In this document: positions 19,542 to 26,327 of the stretch, piece by piece
Layout of the letters: every line of letters begins with the position of its first letter
Numbering within the stretch: the first letter of the stretch is position 1
NCBI GenBank assembly: GCA_024397955.1
Contig: CP073744.1
Span: 868,001-932,000 of the forward strand
Reading direction: 5' to 3'
From: a bacterium SCSIO 12696
GTDB taxonomy: Bacteria; Pseudomonadota; Gammaproteobacteria; Pseudomonadales; Porticoccaceae
Length of the DNA stretch: 64,000 bases
Notes under the pieces: model-generated
What the model was told of the DNA's origin: nothing
Database searches by the model: none
The model's input: the letters and a program-made list of their open reading frames with translations, nothing else
Position numbers and translations under genes: made by a program

Positions 19542-20579
19542 TCACTTCAGGGATTCGTAGTTTTCCAGAAATTTTTCCGCTCGGGTAATGTGTTGTAACA
19601 GTGCCGGATGCTGAGGGGAAAGCTCACTGGCAGTTCGCCAGATACGTAACGCCAGTTTCACATCACCATCGGAATAAGCCGCTTCTCCACGGGCAATGGC
19701 CTGCTCTATGGTCAGGTCAACAGCAGCATCCAATTGTTGCTGACGCTGCTGATTATTCGAGTCTTTGGGGTTGAGGCTTTTGAGTTCAGCCAACAGCTGT
19801 TGAGCCAGCGGAAACGCTTTGCTGTCGATGGCTTTTTGGTAACGGGCAACGACGGTGTTGTAAGCCTGCTCGCGCTTTTGCAGATGTTTGGTCCAGCGCT
19901 GGTCCAGTTCGCTGTTGATTTTGTCCAGAGCCAATTTGACATTGTCGTCCGGCTGCAATTGATAGGACAGTTTCAAGTACTTCTTGGCGTTGCCGTAATC
20001 AGTCTTTTCCAGAGCAACCAGCCCCTGGTTAGCCAGGTACTCCGCCACATCTTCCCGGCGCCCCTGGTATTTTTTCAGCGCCCAATTGGCTCCCCAGGAG
20101 CCGGGATCTGCTTGTTGAATATTGTGGCGATGGATTCCCTCCTCCACCATGCGTTCGCCCAACAACAAGTTGAGTTTGAGCTGCTCGTCACTGATGTAGC
20201 GGCTGCGTTTTTCCAGAAATTGTTGATAAGCCTCGTGACTGCGACTGTCTTTGGGCAACCGTGGCAGCGCCTCTTCAAAGCGGTTTTTGGCTTGTTGCCA
20301 TTGCAAAGCTTTTTGCAAAGCTGCGGTTTCTGCGACCACACCGCTGTCGTAGCTTTCCATATCTACCAGCACATCCTGGCGCAGGGTTTGCACTTGTTGA
20401 TACAACGGCGATTTGGGTTTGACGCTGTCGATAACCGCCAGAGTACGACGATATTGTTGATCGGCAATCAATTGTTCCAGGCGGGCGGGTATGTCCGCCT
20501 CATTGAGCAACAGTGGTGTACTGCATGCACTGAGCAGCAGAGCTGCCATCAACCACAGGGAATTGAACCAGCGAATCAC
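19542..20579 (-). CDS. TPR-type lipoprotein of unknown role
   Basis: A 345-residue lipoprotein with GTG start; the lipobox is LLSAC with Cys19. The mature part is almost all alpha-helical with tetratricopeptide-like units, clearest at about 195-230 (ALEKTDYGNAKKYLKLSYQLQPDD) and 300-340 (AYSDGDVKLALRIWRTASELSPQHP). The start overlaps the end of the cyclase gene (GTGA), so the two are coupled. A scaffold role for a signalling or envelope complex is inferred, not shown. Confidence 0.75.
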   Translation of the reverse strand: MIRWFNSLWLMAALLLSACSTPLLLNEADIPARLEQLIADQQYRRTLAVIDSVKPKSPLYQQVQTLRQDVLVDMESYDSGVVAETAALQKALQWQQAKNRFEEALPRLPKDSRSHEAYQQFLEKRSRYISDEQLKLNLLLGERMVEEGIHRHNIQQADPGSWGANWALKKYQGRREDVAEYLANQGLVALEKTDYGNAKKYLKLSYQLQPDDNVKLALDKINSELDQRWTKHLQKREQAYNTVVARYQKAIDSKAFPLAQQLLAELKSLNPKDSNNQQRQQQLDAAVDLTIEQAIARGEAAYSDGDVKLALRIWRTASELSPQHPALLQHITRAEKFLENYESLK

Positions 20580-22066
20580 AGGTGGGCCCCGTGACTCACC
20601 ATATCATCGAGCAGATCTTCCACAAATTGCCGCCGTTTAAAGTGAATACCGCGAACATTATAGATGTGTACAGGTTCACTTTTACCCCGCACGTTGATAA
20701 TTTTTTTCTCTTCCACCGTGAGACGGTGTTTTTCATTGAGGCTGTGATACAGGGATTCTTCCACGATAATCTGGCCGCCGTCCGCTTCTGCACACAGTCG
20801 TGAAGCCAGGTTCACTGCGTCCCCCACCACGGTGTATTCCATGCGCTCCGGGGACCCAATCATTCCCGCCACCATATCGCCGCTGTTGATGCCGATGCGC
20901 AAGTTGACCGGGAACTTCCCCTGTCGCTCCCGCTGCTTGTTCAGCTCAGCCAGAAAACGCTGCATCACCACAGCGCAGGCAATGGCGTTGTACTGCTGAT
21001 CCTCATCGGGCTCGTGGGCACCAAACAGCACCATAATGCAGTCGCCAATGTACTTGTCGATGGAGCCAAAAAAGAAACGACAACAGCGGTTCAGATAACC
21101 AAAGAATTCATTGAGAAATTCACTGACCTGCTGGGGAGTCAGCTTCTCGGAAATACTGGTAAACCCGACGATATCGGCAAACAGCACAGTGGCATTCACG
21201 TGTTCACCACCGATACTTACAGTATCCAGGTTGCTGATCACCTTGCGCGCCACCTGCTTTGACAGCAGCATTTCCAGGCGACTTTCCACCTCAGACTTAT
21301 GCAACAGGTGGCTGCCCATATTGTTAATGGCTTCGATCAATTCGCCAATTTCATCACTGCGCCGGTCGGCAATGCTGTAAACGCCACCGCTGCCAATGGC
21401 TTCTGTGGCTTCCACCAGGCGCTGAATCGGACGCGACATGCGCTTGCCCATAATCAAAGCCAGTGGAACAACGGTGCCGCACAGCAGCAAGGCGATAATC
21501 ACCACTGCTTGCACCGCTTGCTTGTAGGCCGCTTCCGTAGACGCCTCCGGCAGTGCCACCACCACATAGCCGCCGGTGGCTTCCCGGTATACCACCGGGC
21601 TCACCCGAATCAACGCGCGCTTGAAAATCATGGTGGGAAACGCTGCATTTTCGTCAAAGTCCGCCAACTGTAAACGCTGACCGGAGCTGGAAAAATCGAT
21701 CAAACTGAAACGGGGCAAAACCCCTGAGCTGGCTAACAGGGCAAATTGATGGTCGAAAATTGCCGCCCCCATAATGCGTTTATTCTGGGTGACGTTGTTA
21801 ATCAGCACCTCCAGCTCCAGTTGACCACCGGCAAACAGAGGTTCGGTAACACTGGCGGCCAGCTGTGCGGCAATCACATCGCCAAACTCTTCCGCCTGCT
21901 GAAAATTGGCGCGCTGCTGATAGGCCAACATGCCCCACGCCAACGCCGCCATACCCAATACCAACAACACACTGATACTGACCCCCATTTTCACCGCAAT
22001 AGGCAGCCGCCAGCGCTGTTTCTTTGCCGATGTATCTGCTTTGTTGTTGGGATTGGAAACGTCCAT
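20576..22066 (-). CDS. Membrane class III adenylate/guanylate cyclase with HAMP
   Basis: A 496-residue sensor enzyme with TM1 at about 25-48, a periplasmic sensor region at about 49-183, TM2 at about 184-206, HAMP at 208-260 and a class III cyclase domain from about 287 to 470. Metal-binding Asp298 (VLFADIVGFTS) and Asp342 (IDKYIGDCIMVLFG) are present, as is VVGDAVNLASRL. It should make cAMP (or cGMP) in response to a periplasmic signal. It is coupled to the TPR lipoprotein, which could be the signal input. Confidence 0.88.
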   Translation of the reverse strand: MDVSNPNNKADTSAKKQRWRLPIAVKMGVSISVLLVLGMAALAWGMLAYQQRANFQQAEEFGDVIAAQLAASVTEPLFAGGQLELEVLINNVTQNKRIMGAAIFDHQFALLASSGVLPRFSLIDFSSSGQRLQLADFDENAAFPTMIFKRALIRVSPVVYREATGGYVVVALPEASTEAAYKQAVQAVVIIALLLCGTVVPLALIMGKRMSRPIQRLVEATEAIGSGGVYSIADRRSDEIGELIEAINNMGSHLLHKSEVESRLEMLLSKQVARKVISNLDTVSIGGEHVNATVLFADIVGFTSISEKLTPQQVSEFLNEFFGYLNRCCRFFFGSIDKYIGDCIMVLFGAHEPDEDQQYNAIACAVVMQRFLAELNKQRERQGKFPVNLRIGINSGDMVAGMIGSPERMEYTVVGDAVNLASRLCAEADGGQIIVEESLYHSLNEKHRLTVEEKKIINVRGKSEPVHIYNVRGIHFKRRQFVEDLLDDMVSHGAHL

Positions 22067-22150
22067 ATAGCGGGAGAGTCCGGTTGATGTGAGTATGGGT
22101 AATTATAGCCGGGATTAGTTATTGCAGTATGCAACAAGACACTGGGGATC

Positions 22151-22227
22151 TTTGTCATTCCCGCGCAGGCGGAATCTAAAAGTCTTTAATAACCATAGGC
22201 TCCCGCATTCGCGGGAGCGACAAAAAT
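22151..22227. repeat. REP-like double-hairpin intergenic repeat
   Basis: The stretch starts with GTCATTCCCGCGCAGG (22154-22169), which recurs at 36765-36780, and continues with a second palindrome, CTCCCGCATTCGCGGGAG. The outer TTTGTC and GACAAA ends pair. This pattern is typical of dispersed palindromic elements in gammaproteobacterial intergenic DNA. It lies in the 193-base gap between the AgmX-like gene (its 3' side) and the cyclase gene. Confidence 0.6.
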
Positions 22228-22259
22228 CAGTAATCCGAGGACAATTCTCAAAATGGAAA

Positions 22260-23216
22260 TTAATAAGGCAGGAAGGCAAAAGTGTATTTTTTTTCGGTTC
22301 TCGCCAGAGAGGTGGCCGGAAATTGAATCATCCGGATTTTTGCCAGCAGCTTTCGCTCCAGGGCAGTGTTTTTTAACTCGCTGCTCACTAGCTCAACGTT
22401 GGAGATTCGACCGTCCGATTCAATAATCATCTTGAAGGTAAATTTACCCTCCAGCTCAGGGTGTTTTCTGAGCGCCCGGTTATACACCGAAAAAACGCCT
22501 GCCTTGTGACGATCCATCACCCGACGAATTTCCTGGTCACTGCGGCCAGCCACGCCACGGCTATTGCGAGGAGCGCTCTTGCCATTAGCAATGCCCTGCT
22601 GGATAGTGCTACTGACTTGTACATTCTCACGGCCAGACAGGGCAACACCACCCACATCGGTACTTAAATCAGCAGTATTGATGCCACCACTGGTACCAGC
22701 GGCACCCGAATTGATCACATCTCTTTTCACCTCGGCCGCTGTGTGAATACCACTGCTCAGGTTATTCTTTTCCAACTGCGCCATATCCATCACATCGCGC
22801 ATCGCCGCCAAATCGTCTTTAAATTGATTAATACCGCTCTGTGCCGCCACCTTGCGAGCGTCTTCCAAACGATTCACCGGTTCGGGTTTTGGTTTGGGTA
22901 CGGGTTTCGGTTCCGGTTTTTTCTGAACTTCTGGCTTCTTGGGTTTTGGCTTGGGCTTAGGTTTGGGAATTTCCTTTTTCGGTTCTGGGAGTTTTTGTTC
23001 TTCCAGCACCACCTGGGCCAATTGAGGGGGCAGAATTTCCTGTTCGGCGCGGGGGATTTCAGGCACAGGGATAAAGGGAACAGCAATCGCAACCAGCGCA
23101 AAAACGATCAGAAAAACCCTGAGAATCCGCTTGAAGTCGTAATCAATATCAAAGCACCCAGACCAGGCCAGCTGCAGATTGGGCGAGTGAGAATGTACGC
23201 TGACCGCTGCAGTCAC
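22260..23216 (-). CDS. AgmX/TonB-like energy-transducer protein
   Basis: A 318-residue protein, GTG start one base after the upstream ExbD stop. It has a cytoplasmic N-terminus, a single TM at about 31-49, a Pro/Lys-rich periplasmic spacer (about 75-115, repeated KPKP units) and a TonB/AgmX-type C-terminal domain (about 230-318) with YNRALRKHPELEGKFTFKM. Proteins of this type carry force from an ExbB-ExbD motor to the outer membrane; the C-terminal type is that of AgmX/GltJ rather than classical TonB. It is the last gene of a nine-gene operon. Confidence 0.83.
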   Translation of the reverse strand: MTAAVSVHSHSPNLQLAWSGCFDIDYDFKRILRVFLIVFALVAIAVPFIPVPEIPRAEQEILPPQLAQVVLEEQKLPEPKKEIPKPKPKPKPKKPEVQKKPEPKPVPKPKPEPVNRLEDARKVAAQSGINQFKDDLAAMRDVMDMAQLEKNNLSSGIHTAAEVKRDVINSGAAGTSGGINTADLSTDVGGVALSGRENVQVSSTIQQGIANGKSAPRNSRGVAGRSDQEIRRVMDRHKAGVFSVYNRALRKHPELEGKFTFKMIIESDGRISNVELVSSELKNTALERKLLAKIRMIQFPATSLARTEKKYTFAFLPY

Positions 23217-23217
23217 G

Positions 23218-23838
23218 TTATTGCCCCCTCTCTGTTACGGAAGGCAAACCAGTGGTTGGGAACGCAGCCGCCAGAGAATCAGACACAACACCCTCCCTTT
23301 CACCACTGCCGGGCTGCGCTTCTAAGCCGGAATCCACGGGCACCTGACTGACCGCCAGGGAAATATGGCGATATTCGTTAGCGGCACAGGTTTTCATAAC
23401 TTTCTTCAGCAGCATATAAGGGACTGCCTGGTCGCCCATAATGGTCACCGCGCGACCACGTTTTTTCTCGAGTTCCGTCAATTGTGGACGACGCTCTATT
23501 TGGTACTTGAGTTCATCCCGCAATACCGCAATCTGACCATCCTCTTCTGCAGTTGCATTGAGAATGTCTTCAATTTTTGCCAATGGTCTGCCGGAAACCA
23601 TTAAATCCGTATTATTCACCATCACCACCAGATTCAACTCTGGCTTCTGCTCGGCAACAGATTCTGGCAGTTTGATTTCTTTGTTGTTTTGCAACACTTC
23701 TACGTCAGAAGAGTTGACCAACAGGAAGAACACCAAAATGGTAAAAATATCCATCAGCGATACCAGGTTGAGCTTTGAAGTTTTGCTCATCCGTTTGTGG
23801 TGCCTGGAAAGCCGTTTGGCGCGCATGGACTGTTTCAT
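23218..23838 (-). CDS. ExbD/TolR-family motor protein, Asp-containing
   Basis: A 206-residue ExbD/TolR protein with one N-terminal TM at about 26-43. The proton-carrying aspartate is present as Asp30 in LMDIFTILVFFLL. The periplasmic domain is longer than usual and ends with a low-complexity Ser/Gly/Glu-rich tail (about 170-206). Its ATG overlaps the stop of the other ExbD gene (ATGA). With ExbB and the second ExbD it should form a proton-driven stator. Confidence 0.87.
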   Translation of the reverse strand: MKQSMRAKRLSRHHKRMSKTSKLNLVSLMDIFTILVFFLLVNSSDVEVLQNNKEIKLPESVAEQKPELNLVVMVNNTDLMVSGRPLAKIEDILNATAEEDGQIAVLRDELKYQIERRPQLTELEKKRGRAVTIMGDQAVPYMLLKKVMKTCAANEYRHISLAVSQVPVDSGLEAQPGSGEREGVVSDSLAAAFPTTGLPSVTERGQ

Positions 23839-24389
23839 TGGCCAACCCCCAAAGCAGCGACGGTTTTGGCGGCGTTGGGTAGTTGAGGAGCATCGCCCAG
23901 GGAAATTTCAGGAAACAATTCAGCCTGAACCACCGAAGCGGCCACCACTGTGGAAAATGAACGTGCCGTGTCCATGGTGCGGACAATGGTTTGGTAACTG
24001 GTATCCGGTTCAGAAAGAATCAGAACGTCACGCTTTTCAATATCCTTCTCACGAAGCTGGCGCTTCACCTCTTGAAGCACACTGGAAAGCAACACAAAAT
24101 CGTGGCCATCTTCAGAAACTTCAATACGCTTTAAGCGCTGCCCACGGGGATAGGTGACATCGATATAATCGGCTCGTACCACTATTTCGAGCTGTTGTTT
24201 CTCTTCGTTATCTTTGGAGCCGGGTTGAGCCAAATCAGGTAGTTTCAAATCCAGTACAGTGATATGAGAGAACACCATGCTCATCAGCAACACTGGAACC
24301 AGAATAATCATCAGGTTCATAAAGGATGTGATATCCAGCTCGGCTTCCTGAAAACCGCGGCGCTCGCTGTGGCGTCTACCTCGCAACAT
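23835..24389 (-). CDS. ExbD/TolR-family motor protein with Asn in place of Asp
   Basis: A 184-residue ExbD/TolR protein starting at ATG 24389 (a TTG three bases upstream is less likely). The single TM is at about 22-41. Aligned on the motif (D/N)-(V/I)-T-x-x-x-D, the TM residue that should be aspartate is Asn25 in FMNLMIILVPVLL. The rest of the periplasmic domain is normal. It is therefore expected to be a non-protonating partner of the Asp30 subunit encoded next to it. Confidence 0.86.
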   Translation of the reverse strand: MLRGRRHSERRGFQEAELDITSFMNLMIILVPVLLMSMVFSHITVLDLKLPDLAQPGSKDNEEKQQLEIVVRADYIDVTYPRGQRLKRIEVSEDGHDFVLLSSVLQEVKRQLREKDIEKRDVLILSEPDTSYQTIVRTMDTARSFSTVVAASVVQAELFPEISLGDAPQLPNAAKTVAALGVGQ

Positions 24390-24423
24390 CAATAATTCCC
24401 CTTAGTGGCTCTGCTCAAAATGC

Positions 24424-25116
24424 TCAGGCGGTAGCTGGTGTTGCGTTGGGTGCTGGGTCATTACTGCGGCTGCGAGCCTGGGCTTTGCTCTCACCGGTCA
24501 GCAGGTTCAGGCACTTGACTGTGGCCATATCCAGGCTGTCGATAATCTCGGTGGTTTTGGTTTGCAACATAGAGTGAGCCAGCAACAGAGGGATAGCGGT
24601 CATCAATCCGAATGCGGTGGTATTCATTGCCACAGAGATACTTTGCGACAGCAAGGTTGCTTTTTCAGTGGGGTCTGCATTGGCCACTGCGGTAAAGGCG
24701 GCAATCAGGCCAATAATGGTACCGAGCAGACCCAGCAGAGTGGCAATATTGGCCAGGGTGGCCAAGTATTGGGTGCGTTTTTCCAGGCGTGGCAGGGTTT
24801 CCATCATGCCCTCTTCCATGGCTGCCTCAATTTCGTTGCGACGCGGAGTCTGGGACATACGAGAAATGCCAGAGGCCACAATTCGGCAAATAGGCACCTT
24901 GTTGTTAGCGACCTGCTGTTGGGCACCGAGGAAATCCTTTTTGCGCAGCATCGGCAACATGCGCTCAAAAGCCCGGCGATTGGCCACTGTGGTGCGGCTG
25001 AGAAACAACCAGCGTTCCAGCACAATGGCCAAGCCAAACACCAGGGCAATGGCAATGGGGTACATAAAGTGGCCGCCCTGCTGGAAAAAGCGCAGCATCG
25101 TATTCAGGAATTCCAT
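24424..25116 (-). CDS. MotA/TolQ/ExbB proton-channel protein
   Basis: A 230-residue inner-membrane protein with three hydrophobic segments, at about 17-38, 115-142 and 158-182. The family signature LLGLLGTIIGLIAAF lies in the second segment and AMNTTAFGLMTAIPLLLAHS in the third. It should form the pentameric channel of an ExbB-ExbD-type motor. It is separated from the upstream gene of the operon by 153 bases that hold a hairpin, and from the ExbD genes by only 34. Confidence 0.9.
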   Translation of the reverse strand: MEFLNTMLRFFQQGGHFMYPIAIALVFGLAIVLERWLFLSRTTVANRRAFERMLPMLRKKDFLGAQQQVANNKVPICRIVASGISRMSQTPRRNEIEAAMEEGMMETLPRLEKRTQYLATLANIATLLGLLGTIIGLIAAFTAVANADPTEKATLLSQSISVAMNTTAFGLMTAIPLLLAHSMLQTKTTEIIDSLDMATVKCLNLLTGESKAQARSRSNDPAPNATPATA

Positions 25117-25236
25117 AGGTTCACCCTTCGAAATTTAACCGTGTGTTTTTGCAGTAGGTTTTCATGCCGGTATTTATTATCGGTTTTACCGGCTTCGTAG
25201 GCTCAACAATGCCTATTTGAGGCGCAAATAACCGTG

Positions 25237-25262
25237 AACTGCCTAACAGTTTTGAGGCAGTT
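25237..25262. repeat. Hairpin inside the motor operon
   Basis: AACTGCCT (25237-25244) and AGGCAGTT (25255-25262) form an 8-bp stem with a 10-base loop. It sits just after the stop of the small secreted protein gene and before the ExbB gene, so it could be a partial terminator or a processing site that sets different levels of the motor and TPR parts. Confidence 0.45.
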
Positions 25263-25269
25263 GGTTCAG

Positions 25270-25635
25270 CTATTTTTGGTTTTGTGGAGTGGTGCTCGAA
25301 AGGGGTACGGAACGGTGTTTTAACTGGCGCAGAAACTCCGCTCGCTCCACCGGCTGAAACAGCTCATCGAGGTCGCTTTGAAAACCCTGGCGCAGTGACT
25401 CTGGGCCATCCGGTGCCTGCCAGGGCACAATGTACAAAACTTTAGGCTGTTCACGGTTGCCGGTAATGGTGGATTGCAAAGTAAGGATAGTGGAACCCGT
25501 TTGCGGCTTTTTCGGCTCGGGCTTTTGTGCCTCGGATTGTTCCGCAACAGCGGAGCCACAAATGACCAAAAAAGCAACTGTGACCAATAACCGGGTTGCC
25601 GCCTTCGCTGCAATGACACTGGTTTTTTTTATCAT
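25270..25635 (-). CDS. Small exported protein of the motor operon
   Basis: A 121-residue protein with an N-terminal signal peptide that probably ends at GSAVAEQ (about residue 32), then a Pro/Lys/Glu-rich stretch, a hydrophobic beta-like segment STILTLQSTITG and KVLYIVPWQAPDG, and a charged helix. I do not recognise a domain. It overlaps the upstream TPR lipoprotein gene (ATGA), so it is translated with it. A periplasmic adaptor for the motor is inferred from position only. Confidence 0.7.
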   Translation of the reverse strand: MIKKTSVIAAKAATRLLVTVAFLVICGSAVAEQSEAQKPEPKKPQTGSTILTLQSTITGNREQPKVLYIVPWQAPDGPESLRQGFQSDLDELFQPVERAEFLRQLKHRSVPLSSTTPQNQK

Positions 25636-26327
25636 GGTGTCGCTCCGTTATCTGCCAGGGCATTGATGCGACGTTGCAGATCCTTGATCCAGGCGGCAAT
25701 GCGCTTATCCGGCTCTGTCAGCAGTTTCTGGTGCTGAGAAAAATGGTGCCGAGCTTGTTCAAGGTTGCCCATATAAAGCTCGCTGAGCACCGCCAGGTTG
25801 TAATGGCTTTCCGGATGATCGGGCCAAACGGCCAACGCCTGTTGGTACAGGTTTTCCGCCGCTTTAAAATCGCCGCCTTCCCGCTTTGTCAGCGCCAGCC
25901 AATTGTACGCATCCAGATTGTTGGCGTTGGCGCGAATGCTTTCCATAAAATAATCTTCCGCCAACTTCGGCTTACCCATATGGCGATAGCAGATTCCCAA
26001 GTTCAGGTAAGCACCAGAAAGCTTGGGGTAATCAATAGTGATTTGCAGCAGTGGCTCTTCTGCCTGTTGCCATTGGCCATTATCCATGGCCGCAAGTGCT
26101 TGCGCAAAACGCTTCTGCGCCGCTGCCGGAATTGATTTTCGGTTTTCAAGATAGGGATTTATCGATGCCTGACTTTGCTCATCAGCAACTGCTTGTTTGC
26201 TTTCTTCTGGCTCGTTTTCTACCACTGTTTCGGCTTGATCGCCGCCACTTAATAACGGCAGTGAGCCGCAACCGGTTAACAGCAGAGCAGCGGCAAACAA
26301 AGCCAGAATTTTTTTAGTAAATATCAC
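25632..26327 (-). CDS. TPR lipoprotein (GltE/AglT-like)
   Basis: A 231-residue lipoprotein, GTG start; lipobox LLTGC. After an acidic linker come several tetratricopeptide repeats: ALAAMDNGQWQQAEEPLLQI, LNLGICYRHMGKPKLAEDYF, YNWLALTKREGGDFKAAENL and YNLAVLSELYMGNLEQARHHF. It overlaps the upstream 955-residue gene by 14 bases. Size, lipidation and repeats resemble the GltE/AglT lipoprotein of Glt-type systems; the identification is by architecture and context. Confidence 0.8.
   Translation of the reverse strand: MIFTKKILALFAAALLLTGCGSLPLLSGGDQAETVVENEPEESKQAVADEQSQASINPYLENRKSIPAAAQKRFAQALAAMDNGQWQQAEEPLLQITIDYPKLSGAYLNLGICYRHMGKPKLAEDYFMESIRANANNLDAYNWLALTKREGGDFKAAENLYQQALAVWPDHPESHYNLAVLSELYMGNLEQARHHFSQHQKLLTEPDKRIAAWIKDLQRRINALADNGATP

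Noticed and set aside
22860..22985. Protein-level tandem repeat or microsatellite in the AgmX-like gene
   Set aside because: The repeated bases only encode the Lys/Pro-rich spacer that TonB-type transducers normally have.
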